A stretch of 64,000 bases of DNA. Source: Rhizomucor pusillus. Taxonomy: Eukaryota; Mucoromycota; Mucoromycetes; Mucorales; Lichtheimiaceae. A program made the position numbers and the translations under genes. Shown one piece after another: positions 14,708 through 26,115 of the stretch. The notes under the pieces are model-generated. The model made no database searches and was not told the DNA's origin. It worked only from the letters and a program-made list of their open reading frames with translations. The stretch spans positions 22,451 to 86,450 of the forward strand of contig FWWN02000571.1 in NCBI GenBank assembly GCA_900175165.2, given 5' to 3'. How positions within the stretch are numbered: position 1 is the first letter of the stretch; each line of letters starts with the position of its first letter.

Positions 14708-15182
14708 TTATTTAACTGATGATACTGGCAATGACAACATATCTCGTCGTGATCTTACATCACGAACCACACCACCGCCACAACTATTCAATTCATTGTT
14801 GTTCTTCTGCATTATCACGTTTCGAATCATCCTGTCAACTCGTGCCTGGTTGACCACAATTGTATTCCATTGCCCACATGTAACATCCAGTTGTCGCTTG
14901 ATCTTATCTCTGACAGCAAGCGATGCAGGAGATACAGCTATCAAGAATGGGCTGGTAATACGGGCTAGCTAGATGATTAGCATATTGTAAGATACCTTGT
15001 ATCCTTAGATCATTAAAAATACTACAAATGGCTGTTAAGATATCAACTGCTTCTTTCAGCAGTTTGATGATTGAGCGATTGGACTCGATCGTCCACGATG
15101 GTGTTGATCTTTGTTCCTTGTCGGTTTGTGCCTCGCTTGCTTGAGGCGGAGAAGTTGCTCGTGCGAAAACGAGATTTAACAT
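14708..15182 (-). CDS. Hypothetical protein, 147 aa, two exons
   Basis: Not recognised. The proposed exons are 15182..14996 and 14964..14708. The N-terminal half has a polar stretch rich in Ser/Thr/Gln and then a helix-like segment (IKLLKEAVDILTAICSIFN). The second half continues with a basic helical segment (VRDKIKRQLDVTC) and a polar tail. The joining intron would be only 31 nt with a tandem acceptor CTAGCTAG, unusually short here. If the first acceptor is used instead, the frame stops soon after (about 83 aa). It starts 90 bp from, and divergent to, the quinone oxidoreductase gene and ends 126 bp before DUG3. No disruptive stops occur in either exon, which argues for coding, but expression is unproven. 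Confidence 0.45.
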
Positions 15183-15272
15183 TAGCTCATCTTTAATGCA
15201 AAAACACGCCTATTTCTTGAGCACCGGTCCCGTCTCGTTGCTCCAACCGTTTCACATATCTATTCTACAAGT
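15183..15272. promoter_or_regulatory. Compact divergent promoter region
   Basis: Only 90 bp separate the start codons of the hypothetical gene (minus) and the quinone oxidoreductase (plus), so the two must share regulatory DNA if both models are right. No clear TATA box was seen. Confidence 0.4.
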
Positions 15273-16521
15273 ATGAAGGCTTACGTTGTGAACAAGTGGC
15301 TCAAGGGTCCCGATGAGCTTGTCCTTTCAGACAATGTGCCCATTCCTGAGCCCAAGAAAGGCGAGTTGCAAGTGCAAGTCAAGGCTGTCGGTTTGAACTT
15401 TTTCGACACGCTCATGGTATATTAGAAAGAGTTCTATACTTTTCAACCTTATTCTTGATTAACTGACTGACTGATTTGCTGCTTCTTGCAGATTCAAGGT
15501 CGGTACCAGATCAAGCCGTCGTTCCCCTTCGTCCCCGGCGGCGAGTTCAGCGGTATCGTGCTCAAGAGCACCGTCCCCAACTATAAGCCCGGTGACCGAG
15601 TTTTCGGTTCTGGATATTCGTTCGCAGAAGTGATTACCGTCGATGCAGACAAAGTTTTGCCTATTCCCAAGAACTTTTCGTTCGAAGACTCTGCGGGGTA
15701 TGTGATAAGCAGATAAGCAAGCAGCAGCATTAAGCTTGACTAATATGTGCGGCACGTGACACAGTCTGTACATCACCTGGCCGACTTCCTACGCAGCACT
15801 TGTTTTGCGTGCACAGTTGAAAGCTGGCGAGTACTGCTTGGTGCACGCAGCCGCCGGCGGCGTTGGCATCGCTGCTGTGCAAATTGCAAAGGCGCTAGGC
15901 GCGAAAGTCATTGCCACTGCTGGTTCTCAGGACAAACTCGATATTGCCAAGCGCTTCGGTGCCGACTATGCCATCAACTATCGTGACAAGGATTGGACTA
16001 ATCAAGTCAAGAAAATCACCAACGGCCACGGTGCCGATGTCGTCTACGATCCCGTAGGATTGGTTGAAGAAAGGTAAACTATCAATCCTTTTGCTACTGG
16101 CGTACGCTTATATTTATAGCTTGCTTCTGAAATAGCACAAAATGCACTGCTTGGAATGGTCGTATCATTGTCGTTGGTTTCGCCAAGGGTAACTTTGAAA
16201 AGCTACCTACCAACCGTGTACTCTTGAAGAATATTTCCATTGTGTAAGTTATGAAAAAATTCACCTTACTATCGATCCAATGTTAATAACTTGGAGACTA
16301 GCGGTGTTCATTGGGGCGCATATGCCAAGAATGAGGTAAAAAGTATTCCCAAGGTCTGGAAAGCCCTCTTTGAATTGTTTGAGTCTGGCAAGGTGAAACC
16401 AGCATTGTACCACAAGGTCTATCAACTTTCCACCATTCCACAGGGCATGAATGCCATCAACAACCGAGAAACCTACGCCAAAGTCGTTGCCACTGTTGAT
16501 AGCCGCGAAAGCAAGATCTAA
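15273..16521 (+). CDS. NADPH:quinone oxidoreductase, zinc-free MDR family
   Basis: Medium-chain dehydrogenase/reductase expected to reduce quinones or enones with NADPH in the cytosol. Exons: 15273..15416, 15492..15697, 15765..16073, 16136..16243, 16302..16521; 328 aa, typical. The GroES-like N-terminal domain shows KAYVVNKWLKGPDEL, VGLNFFDTL, FVPGGEFSGIV and KPGDRVFG. The nucleotide-binding domain has YAALVLRAQLKAGEYCLVHA followed by AAGGVGIAAVQIAKALGA (Rossmann loop), then GADYAINYRDKDW and GADVVYDPVG. No catalytic-zinc Cys/His set is present, which places it with quinone reductases rather than alcohol dehydrogenases. The C-terminal exon has HWGAYAKNE and PALYHKVYQL. All five exons keep phase. 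The start lies 90 bp from the divergent neighbour. Confidence 0.92.
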
Positions 16522-16572
16522 ATATACATGATGCCAGGTGCTTGTTCTTGTTCATGACGTTTTTGTACTTTT

Positions 16573-16578
16573 AATAAA
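16573..16578 (+). terminator. Polyadenylation signal of the quinone oxidoreductase gene
   Basis: AATAAA lies about 50 nt after the stop codon. Assigned by motif and position only. Confidence 0.4.
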
Positions 16579-16907
16579 AATAAAGCCAAATTTCTGTCTA
16601 AGAGAGTTTATAGCTGATTTTGCATGCAGGATGCTAGTTGTACGGTTGTAATCAGAATAATAAAAAAGGAAGCAAGAGATCATCGAATTTTGCCCACAAT
16701 AAAAGGATCCATAAGCATATCAATCGAAGGACCTGCGAAACTGCTACATTCAGCGTTGCTAGCAGGGCATACAATGGTGGTGGTGGTGTTGAATCGTCTT
16801 GGGTCCTTGCCAGTTGAAGTCGGACAGGACGACACTGTGTCATCAGCGCCGTATGAAAGGCAGTTTGCCTGTCCGTCTTCAACGCATATTGGCACCCGTC
16901 TTCGAAT

Positions 16908-17130
16908 TGACAAGACAAGGCTAGTTTTTCAAACTGAAGATTGATAAAGTGTGAGTGCTTCTGCTGCAGCGAAACAACTGGATATTCACGTTGACACTGC
17001 GCAAAAATGAGTCAAACAGTCTGAGGAGCGTCCCGATGGCATCTTCGAGAAAGGTAAAAAGAAAGGTCGTAGATGCATTCGAAATGAAGAACACATGAAA
17101 GCCGTTATTAACTATACCGATGCCTATCCC
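16908..17130 (+). mobile_element. Relic of the Tc1/IS630-like transposase found at 59 kb
   Basis: About 220 bp of this stretch aligns by eye with bases near 59270-59490 of the intact-looking N-terminal part of transposase copy 1. Shared runs include caaactgaagattga, gcttctgctgcagcga, tgaggagcgtcc and aagaaaggtcgtaga. It covers the helix-turn-helix region (ASAAAKQL-like) of the transposase, but with stops and indels in every frame. Flanking DNA shows no further similarity, so the rest of the element has been lost or replaced. It is an old non-functional fragment. Confidence 0.8.
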
Positions 17131-18282
17131 TTTGCTGTTATGATACATACAAAGTCAATAGAGACTCGTATTGGTGGAGCTACAGAAGCAGCATCAATAA
17201 AACATGCTTGTAAATGGAAAATAAAGCTAAACAATCAACATGGCTATGGATTAAGGAGACGGTGATGGCCTCCTAGTGCCATCTATGTATTAGACAAGAA
17301 CTTTCCCGAAATCAGCACGTCGCACAGGAGGATCTCGGATGCTCAGGTGACTATGTGATTAAATCGTGCTCATCTGTTTTGCAGTGTTTAATAAAGTCTT
17401 TACCGCGTGAGCACGCTGCTGATGAGCAAGTACGGTTAGCGATGATAATCACAACGTCTTTGGAACATGGATGGTATATTAAGTGTTGAGGAATCTATAC
17501 AAGTTCGTTGTTTAACCTTAGCAAAACCGTGATACACTTCATAGCATTTTAAAGTTTGCCAACTTGCCGGTATGCTTGTGGCGGTTAGTACATATACTGC
17601 AGCAATCTGCTGACTTCTACAATCGAGATATACACGCACCAGCCAGCCATCAGTAGTAATGATTACAGCAGCATTGAGGAGAGAGGTGAGAAAATTAGAA
17701 CTGATGTCTCCAAGGGAGATCAGATGAAAATGCATAGTTGACAAATGCGTGATCCAAGCTGCTGAGCCCGGCATCCTTTGTTTATCACATTGCGATTCTC
17801 CACCCTCCTGTAAAAAGCAAGTAGTTGGAGCATGTGTCTCGCGTATATAGGCTTTGAAAGAGCGCTGCACGCAATTGCGGGTACCAGCCAATCACGGGCA
17901 CTAGATGGCTTTCACGGTTTGAGGTTACACTGGATATTACAGGCCAGGTGTTAGACCCCTTTTATGGATGGATGGAGGGGGGAGTGTGTTCGTGTGTTGG
18001 TGGGCAATCTTCTTCCTCTAAAGTCAGTAACAAGATCAGGGAGGAACCCCACGGCGAGCGTACCTGATCTTGCACACTACAAAGAGCTGCAAATGGTAGC
18101 AAACCAGATAATAAAGGCAGACAAGGCAGAGCACCGACGCTGGCGTCGATAATTGCCCAAATCATGGTCTGTCAATGGATGTTTTCTTGCTCTTCCATCG
18201 TGACTGAATTTGAAATGCCCAAGACGGCACGATATCCGTTTACACGAAACCCGGGCTTTCTCAGACCTGTTTCAAGTAAAGG

Positions 18283-19747
18283 ATGGATCATTTTCATGGA
18301 AGGCCACCCTTAAGCGCTCCGGATACATCGAACGGCACGTTCTCGATACTCGAAGCACCGCCGGTCTCCGTACGATCTTCCATTCCACCAGCGATCCCCC
18401 ACTCGACCTCTTCAGCGCAGCCAATGCAGACATTCAATCCTCATCAGCTGACGATGCCGCCACCTCCACCTCCTCCAGCAACACCCAGCTCGCAAAAACC
18501 TGCGCATGCAAATACCTTTGTTCACAAGCTATACAAGTAAGGCAAATAAAAAGGATACATCTGTGCGTAAGACTGTTGCAATTAAATTTTTGCATTGTCG
18601 CACCCAAGTATGGTAGTGGACAGCCAATATCAGCATTTAATTGCATGGAATTATACCGGTTCATCGTTCATTGTTTGCAACATTATGGAGTTTTCGCGAG
18701 ACGTTCTACCAAAGCATTTCAAGCACAACAACTTTTCCAGTTTTGTCCGGCAACTCAACATGTAAGTAATGTGCATGCATCCATGCCGAATCTTTTTTAG
18801 TAACTAACGCGTAATAGGTACGGATTTCACAAAGTAAACAAGTCACCTCGGGGACACCGAACATTGGCAGAAAATCAGATCTGGGAGTTTTCACACCCAA
18901 AGTTTCTTCGCAACCGAGCTGATCTTTTGGATGATATAAAGAGGAAAGCCATGGAGTCGTCAGACACCGTAAGGCGGGAAGCAGGCGACTTGCATGCACA
19001 CATGGCAATGATGCAAGTTGCACAGTCCGATATGATGCAGCAAATTGGACATTTATTTGAGAATTTCAACCAACTCGTCAAGGAGCTCGCTGAGACTAGA
19101 AGGAAACAGGCAGATCAACTGCAAATGATGAAGGACATGGCTCAGTATATATCTCAGCACAACGGTGGTAAGTCCTTATCTTTTGTCTGACTTTATCGAT
19201 AACGAGCACATTTCTGACAGTTTACAAAATCACAGGACATTTGCCACCCGAGTTGAATATTGAGCAATTCGATCACTCTAAACAAGATCGACCTCCTTCC
19301 ATATTTGTAACGTCGCACGATCATGGCAACAACGCGGCGGCGACAACCGATGCTACACATCTCCTTCACGACGTTTTTGCACCATCCCGAGGTTCCTTAT
19401 CTATCCAAACGCAGAATTTGCTGCCTAGTAGATCACCCCGGCCGGATTTAGCGCCACCTTCAGCAGCAACTTCTCGATCGCACCACCACGGGAGTTTAGG
19501 CACGTTCGGAACACATTTACCCCCGAGTCCAAGCCCTAGCACTATGGTGTCAGACGACGAATCCAACTCACTGTATTCACCACACTCACCGCACACGCCC
19601 CAGCATCAGTTACAACAACAAGCATCCTCATCGAATAACCGTCTGACGCAGGCAATTGACCCATCTACACCACAACCGGCTCCTCACAACGATGCATCAA
19701 CATCTTTTGGATTTCTAGAGTCGCTTGACTCGTCGTCGCACAGATAG
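18283..19747 (+). CDS. HSF-type DNA-binding transcription factor
   Basis: Nuclear regulator of the heat-shock-factor winged-helix family. Exons: 18283..18536, 18609..18761, 18818..19167, 19236..19747; 422 aa. A proline-rich leader (about 1-75) is followed by the DNA-binding domain at about residues 76-170: NTFVHKLY, then [37 protein letters not shown] and [18 protein letters not shown] (the HSF signature). Both early introns interrupt this domain. A heptad-like coiled coil follows (about 185-245, Met/Gln/Leu rich), resembling the oligomerisation HR-A region. The C-terminal third is Ser/Pro/His-rich and disordered. It could be an Hsf1, Sfl1 or Mga1-type paralogue; the sequence alone does not decide. 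The start is the first in-frame Met of the leader, but an upstream exon cannot be excluded. Confidence 0.88.
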
Positions 19748-20586
19748 CGATGTTGATAATTTTATAGTTAGCATTTTCTTTCTGACAAGCAGGCTTCGCC
19801 TTCCGTCCGGATTATGTCCATATGTAGTATGAATTTACTTTTCCATCATGTGTGTATGCTTCCCTATACTTGTAATATCTGAAAAAAGGAAAGAAGATAA
19901 CTGTTCGTTTCGTATTAGCATTCATTTCAGTCGTGTAACATGCGATTTTGATAGCAGGCTATCTTATTTCATGCGGAGACAAGATGCATATCCCCACGGA
20001 CTATAGGGGAGTGTCTATGCAAAAGAGGCAATGCACAGCGAGCAGCTGATAGTATTTTTAGTTAGCCCGCCAACATGCAGGAGATGAGAACAAGGCTTTG
20101 TAGTACCTATTGACACAAATTAGTTCTCGTTAATGCAACAAGTACCAGTAGAGAAAGAGAGTATATAGAAGAAGACAAGATAGAAAGTACGGAAATTCTA
20201 GTTTTGATTTTTCAGATGCACATGTTCAATCGCCTTACTGTCCAAGAATATCCAAAGTAAGGATATTTTTCTAAATAAGAATGTGGCTGCATAACCTCTT
20301 AAGGTTTGCAAGGTACATAGCAACACAACACAGATTTATGTCGTGCAAAGTCTGCTATTTTTTTTCGATTTCCGTTTTGCAACGAATCCATGTTGTCTTA
20401 TAAATGGAGTCTGCATTGTTCATCTTTGCAACCTACAAACCTCCTTACTTTTGTCTTCTTTTCCGCTGCTACTGCTTGCGAGAAGACAAAAACTTTGTTT
20501 ACCCCCTAACCTTTCCTTTCCCTTGACTAGTCAGACGACGACTATCCCGACACGTTCTTTCTTTCTTTCTGTTGCAAGCAAGAAGC
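19748..20586. other. Intergenic spacer and subtilase promoter
   Basis: About 840 bp between two plus-strand genes. A TATAAAT box is at 20399-20405, about 180 nt before the subtilase ATG, followed by CT-rich leader sequence (20440-20580). No gene was seen. Confidence 0.5.
20399..20405 (+). promoter_or_regulatory. TATA box of the subtilase gene
   Basis: TATAAAT in an otherwise mixed context, followed by a pyrimidine-rich leader before the ATG at 20587. Positional inference. Confidence 0.45.
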
Positions 20587-23580
20587 ATGAAGATATTCGG
20601 CATCCTTGGCCTCGCGGCGACCCTGATGCTGAGCACGTCATCTGTCGTGTCAGCCAAACAGCATATCGATCTACCTGAAGGTGGCGCACGGTACATTCCC
20701 GGCCGCTATGTTGTCGAATTTTCAGGAACAGATGTCAAAAACGACGTTACAAAGCTCTTTGACAGCATCAAAAAGGATTTCAAAGACGCAAAGCTCTCGT
20801 TAGCCGACTCGTACGCGCATGAATTGTTTTACGGTGCATCAATCCAGGTCGACAATCTCGGCGAGTATACCTCCAGCGGCATCTCGGCCATGAGCGAAGA
20901 CAGTAATGGTCTGGGCGACATTGTCGAATCCATCATTTCTCAGGCTCACGTATCCGGCGTCTACCCTGTTCGAGTTATTCCTCGCCCTAACCTCGTCCCC
21001 ATGGTTGCCAGCGGCGGTGACGGAACCGACTACTCGCAACTCATCCCTCACGCCATGACCCAGGTCGACAAGGTGCACAAGGAGCTCAAGAATACCGGCA
21101 AGGGCATCGTTGTTGGCGTTATCGACAGTGGTGTGGACTACAGGCATCCTGCTCTCGGCGGCGGTTTCGGTCCTGGCCACAAGATTGCCTATGGCTACGA
21201 CTTGGTCGGTGATGACTACAGCTCCGAGTCTGGTAACCCGCCCAAGCCCGGCCCTACTCCTCTCGACAACTGTGGTGCAGCTTCCGGCGCCTCCGGTAAG
21301 TACTTCTGGCACGCGGCGGTAAAATGCAAATCAGGCGAGACTGACCCGAGGATCCACCCCTATTTCTGTAGGTCACGGCACCCACGTCTCTGGTATCATT
21401 GCTGGCAAGGCTGATGTAAGTTTTATCTGACTGCGTCTGTTTGCATGTGATAAGGCAGCACTAACTCCTGTTTTATTATTTCAGAACTTCACCGGCGTTG
21501 CTCCTGATGCAACTCTCGGCATGTGGCGTGTATTTGGCTGCAACGGCTCCACTGGCGACGATATCATCATGAAGGCTATGATTGCTGCCTACGACGCCGG
21601 CGTCGACATCATCTCCATGAGTCTTGGTGATAACAGCGGCTGGTCTGAAGCGCCCACCGCTGTGCTTGGCCAACGTATTGCAAAGAAGGGCATTCCTGGT
21701 ACGTTATCCTGCAATTCAACCATGCATACGTTGTACTAAAAAGTTATCCTTAGTCGTTGTTGCCGCCTCCAACTCTGGTGAATACGGCGCAGAGACCCTT
21801 GGTTCCCCTACAACCGGCCACGGTGTATTGTCCGTTGCATCCGTTGACAATGACTACTATCTTGTTCAGTACTTTACCTCTAGTGCTTCATCCTCTAAAT
21901 ACGGCAAGTCATCTCTTTCCTTGAACAATAGTAAAAAAATGGTATTAACATGTTCGTCCTACAGTCTACCAGATCAGCAGCCCGAGCGTCGGCAATATGC
22001 CAAAGGCTCAAGTCGCAGCTGGTGACAAGAACGTTGGCAGCTCCTCTGATGCCTGCACGGCATCCAACGTCCCCAGCGACATCAAGGGCAAGATTGCTCT
22101 TGTGAAGCGCGGTTCTTGTACCTTTGATGTCAAGTCTGCAAACGTTGCCAAGGCCGGTGCAGTTGGTTTGCTTGTCTACAACAGCGAGCAAGATCAAGCC
22201 TTCGCTCCATCCACCCCTGCTTCCAAGATCCCCGTTGCTGGTATCTCCATCTCCACAGGCAAAGCTATCCTCGAGCAGATCAAGGCCGGCAAGGCTGTCA
22301 CGCTCGAGTTTGATCCCGTTGCTAAAATCGCCAAATACCCAACCGGTAACACCGTTTCTTCCTTCTCCAGCGTCGGCCCTACCTACGAAAACGACCTCAA
22401 GCCTGAAATTGCCGGTATCGGTGGTTTCGTCTACTCTACTCTGCCTCTTTACCTCGGCGGCTGGGGCGTCATGAGCGGCACCTCCATGGCCACTCCTTAC
22501 GTGTCAGGTTCCATTGCCTTGTACTTGAAGTCTCTCGATGGCAAGAAGAAGTCGCCTGCATTCATCTCGGAACAGTTTGAAAACTACGCTACTCAGCTCC
22601 TCCATGAAAACGGTGCCTCTGGTATCGATACACCCCTCCGCCAAGGAGCTGGTCTCGTTCAAGGTACGTATGCAGTAACGTGATTTAAGCAGCAACAACA
22701 GTAACAGGATCATACTAACCATATAATTTACATTACAGTTTACGACACTATTCTTCAGGGTGGCCACGTCTCTCCCGGCAAGATCAGCTTCAACGACACC
22801 AACACTAAGGATTACATCCGCCACACTTTGACTGTCAAGAACTTTGGTAAGACCACTGCTACCTACAACGTTGTCAACAATGTGTCTGTTGCTTTGGTAC
22901 CCTACGACGTTGACAAGAGCGGCTATGAGTTCATTGAGCCCGCCGGATTCTCGTCTGCCGTCAGTGCCAAGCTCAAGTTCTCCAAGACCAAGTTCACTTT
23001 GAAGCCTGGTGCTTCCACCAAGGTCACTGTCACCGTCACGCCTCCCAAGAGCGACCCCTCCAAGCACATTATGTACGGCGGCTTTGTCCAGTTCCAGAGC
23101 AAGCAGGTCAAGGATATCTCCGTCCCCTACTTTGGTATTGTCGGCAAGCAGCATGAACTGCCTCTATTCAACCAGAACTCGACCTTCATCGCAGATGCTG
23201 AGTTGACTACTGCTTACGGCTATGACGATACGTTCGTTTTCAAGCGCGGCGACAACAACACCCAGCCTATCATCATCTACAGCCTCTACACCGGCACTGC
23301 TCACATCACCGCCGAGTTGTACACCGAGAAGGGCAAGCGTCTCGGTTTGGCCCAAACTGGATTGGACTACATCCCCCGCAACTCTGGCGAGTACCCATAC
23401 TCCCAGCTCCCATGGGATGGTACTTACACACCCACCATCTTCGATTTCCCTCTTCCCTTCACCCTCAACGCTCCCAAGGGTACCTACAGAATCAAGTGGA
23501 CTGGTCTCAGATTGCTCGGTAACCCCAAGAACAAGAAGGACCTGGAAACTTGGGAGTCTTGCCTTATCAAGATTGAGTAA
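20587..23580 (+). CDS. Secreted subtilisin-like serine protease with PA domain
   Basis: Extracellular S8 peptidase, 885 aa in six exons: 20587..21295, 21372..21415, 21485..21698, 21754..21903, 21965..22663, 22739..23580. A signal peptide (about 1-24, ending SSVVSA) is followed by a prosequence (RYIPGRYVVEFSG onward). The catalytic triad is Asp in VIDSGVDYRHPALGG (about 183), His in GHGTHVSGIIAG (exon 2), and Ser in GTSMATPYVSGSIALY (exon 5); the oxyanion Asn is in AASNSGEYG. A protease-associated insert (about 430-520, DIKGKIALVKRGSCTFD) lies between His and Ser, as in minor extracellular proteases of the Vpr/C5a-peptidase type. The C-terminal 280 residues form beta-rich, fibronectin-like domains. 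Intron 4 (21904..21964) has a GC-AG boundary, G|GCAAGT. The small exon 2 carries the catalytic His. The start is set by the signal peptide. Confidence 0.93.
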
Positions 23581-24952
23581 AAACTAAGATAGAGGCATAC
23601 TTGTATGAGTATTGTTCGTGTACTGTCTAGTTATTCATTTTTTACAATCTATAGCACACATACTGGTGCGTTTCTAATTGACGTACCATGCACCTCTGTT
23701 TATTTCAGCTAACTGAAATACCTCAAATAATAAAAAAATTACGATGGAAAAAAGATCAACATTGGTGTTGAGTGGCAGGCACATCATTGACAGGAATGAT
23801 ATAAGGTAGCTAACAAGGCAGACAGCGCTTTTGTCAAATCGGATCAATTCCCTGGAAAACCAAAAGAAACAAGAACGATATTATTTTGATACAGTGCCTA
23901 AATGCAACAGCTTCGTGCGTTTCGGAGTCTGATGAACACGGCCGATCGTGCACGGACTTGACCAACTTGCTCGCGTTGCAACCGACCGTCGCGAATGTAG
24001 AAACAGGTATAGGGAGACTAAAAGTTAAGCGTTTATTGTTAGAGATTCCTTATGTTTGATGCGACTGAATAGCAATGAAGAATAATAGTACTTTGCTGCT
24101 GTCTAACGGGTTGGATTTGCATGAATCTGGCATCGACACGTACCCGTTGATTACTGTTTCGACCGGAAGTTCATCATCAGGCTTCTATGTATATACCAGA
24201 CTCAAAATATAATAGTTTCATGATCTATTGAGAGGGGTGTAGATGGTAATGGAGCAGTGCTGAACAATGGCGTGGTGGGCATGGTGCATGAGTGCAGTAT
24301 TCCAAAATGAAAGTGAATACCCAGGCAGGCTCATTGCAGGAACTGTTCCTTCTCTTTCACTTGTGTGACTTTTTGAGATCCTCTTGCTCTTACTGAGTAA
24401 TGAGTGTCTCTTGAGGTTGGTTGTCCTCCGAGTTACCAGTCGCTCTTGAGATCCATGCCCTTACTGGGTACTGCTCCCAACACATCGTACTCTTACGAGT
24501 ACTGAGTGTCTTTTCGTGCTCCTGAGATGCCGTCCTGTTAATAAAGTATAGAGTGCGGCTCTTGTACATTGGTTGGTCCGCGTGCTCTTATTGGGCACTG
24601 AATGTCCTTTTAGTGTTATAATCCTTTGGTGTATATTTTGCTCTTGAAGCCCTCGCACTGATGACAATGGGGCTCTGAGTGCCCCACCATAATCTGAGCG
24701 CGAGCTACAAGACCTAATCTTGTCTTTAGGTATCAAGTATCGCAGAGTTCCAGTATAGTTTTAGACGTAATAGCTAGAATTTCTCCTTTTTTTCCCAGTG
24801 TGAATAAACTTGGCATTATGCACCTCAGGACTGAGCATGTTTGTTTAGTTTGAGTCTGCGTTTTGTACTGACGCTTGATATTTGTTCACAATCTAATGGT
24901 GCATACACAGACTCTTGGGTTCTTTTTATTGGAGCAAGATATTTGTCCTTTT
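23581..24952. other. Intergenic spacer with degenerate repeats
   Basis: About 1.4 kb between convergent genes. No coding gene was recognised. The interval 24386-24680 contains loosely repeated CTCTTACTGAGTACTGAGTG-like words (see the repeat entry). Confidence 0.5.
24386..24680. repeat. Degenerate dispersed repeat, CTCTTAC-GAGTACTGAGTGTC type
   Basis: Related words recur about every 30-100 bp: gctcttactgagtaatgagt near 24387, cccttactgggtactgctcc near 24458, ctcttacgagtactgagtg near 24489, and ctcttattgggcactgaatg near 24585, with partial copies nearby. Some contain short palindromes (GAGTACTC-like). It looks like an old, diverged local duplication of unknown role. Confidence 0.45.
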
Positions 24953-25658
24953 CTACTCGTCGGCCAAAGCGACACATTCAATTTCAACAGCGGCATCCTT
25001 GGGCAAGCGGGCAACTTGGATGCAGCTACGAGCAGGGAGCTCCTTGAAGAACTGGAGTAAGGTTCCTCTACGTTAGTCAATCTGCCATTTATCGTGCAAA
25101 AATGTATTTCTTTGTTACGTACAGTGGCGTAGACTTCATTGACAGCATTGAAGTCGTTCATGTCTCTCAAAAAGACGGTGGTCTTGAGGACCTTGTCGAG
25201 GCTGGAGCCGGAGGCCTTGAGGATCTCGCCCATGTTGGTCAAAGCCTGGCGAGTTTCAGCCTGGACGCCTTGGGCCATGGCACCTTTTTACAAATTGTAG
25301 TTAAACTCTCCAGCTCTTGCAACTTTGTTCATTTCTTTCTTCCTTACCGGTCTCGGGATCAAGACCAAGGGAGCCAGAGGTATAGACGATACCGTTGACC
25401 TTGGTTGCCTGGGCTATAATTCGGGAAAGTCGTCGTGAGAAAATAGCGCTCGGTTGGTTTGCGTGTCAAAAATAATCCAGCGCGCGTGTTCTCGAACTTA
25501 CAGTAAGGACCGAGGGCAGCGGGAGCCTTGTTGGTTTCTACAAGAGACTGTTGTCAGTGACATTGCGCGCGTCGCATTCCGCCGATGGACTTACGAGGAC
25601 GAGTGATGGTGGACATGTTTCGCAAAAGCTGTAAACGAAGAGCACGAGTACTGATCAT
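24953..25658 (-). CDS. RidA/YjgF-family enamine/imine deaminase (Mmf1/Hmf1 type)
   Basis: Hydrolyses reactive 2-aminoacrylate-type enamines made by pyridoxal-phosphate enzymes, and in yeast supports isoleucine synthesis and mitochondrial DNA maintenance. Exons from the inner ATG (minus): 25616..25595, 25537..25502, 25413..25348, 25283..25123, 25051..24953; 127 aa, the usual size. Signatures are APAALGPYSQA, IVYTSGSLGLDP, ALTNMGEILKASG, VFLRDMNDFNAVNEVY and PARSCIQVARLPKDA with the substrate-binding Arg. An in-frame upstream ATG at 25658 adds 14 residues, MISTRALRLQLLRN, Arg-rich and without acids, like a mitochondrial presequence. The entry is drawn from that ATG; initiation at 25616 would give a cytosolic form. 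All splice phases agree. It is divergent from the trehalose gene. Confidence 0.93.
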
Positions 25659-26115
25659 CTCTCTACTTTTTTTGCGGTTCCGAAAAAAAAGCAGTGCTGA
25701 AATTGCCGACGACTCTGTCAAAAATCCGTTTTCTCGCGTCTGTCCTTTTAAGGCCACGCACCTCGGGCAGCGAACGGACGACCAGGAGCCCCAAATCTTG
25801 ATAAAGTTTGCGTTTAATCCAATGTGTTGCTGGCTATTTTGGCATGCTGAAATTGCAATCCGTTCCTGGCCTTACAACGCACTGCTTGATGATATGATTG
25901 CCTTTTAAACTAAAAAATTATGCAATTATTACTAAGAGAAAGGGAAGACCATGAATGGGGATCCGTTCAGAGCCAATGGGATATTTTTGTTTCTGTCAGA
26001 TCCTCGGTTCGTTCGCACGCACTTTTTTCTTTGAGCCCAGCCCGCTCGAGTCAGCCAGCAGTGAAGAAATTCTTTGCTCGTTCTCCCCCTGTCAGCACCA
26101 CTTTTTATCCGAGGA
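25659..26115. promoter_or_regulatory. Divergent promoter region, RidA and trehalose subunit genes
   Basis: A 457-bp gap between divergently transcribed genes, so both promoters should lie here. Short frames across it appear non-coding. No certain TATA or stress-element motif was identified. Confidence 0.4.

Larger units (their letters stand above)
16522..18282. other. Intergenic spacer with one transposase relic
   Basis: About 1.8 kb between two plus-strand genes. Apart from the relic at 16908-17130, short frames on both strands show nothing recognisable. The part next to 18282 should hold the promoter, and possibly an untranslated exon, of the HSF-type gene. Confidence 0.5.

Noticed and set aside
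20839..21312. 157-aa minus-strand frame opposite the subtilase
   Set aside because: Composition is Val/Asp/Gly-rich as expected for the complement of codon-biased subtilase sequence; it has no motif.
21904..21964. A 34-nt GT-AG intron (donor GTAAAA inside 21904-21964) as alternative to the GC-AG intron in the subtilase
   Set aside because: It is too short compared with its neighbours and would insert an extra low-complexity stretch; the GC-AG choice gives a typical 61-nt intron.
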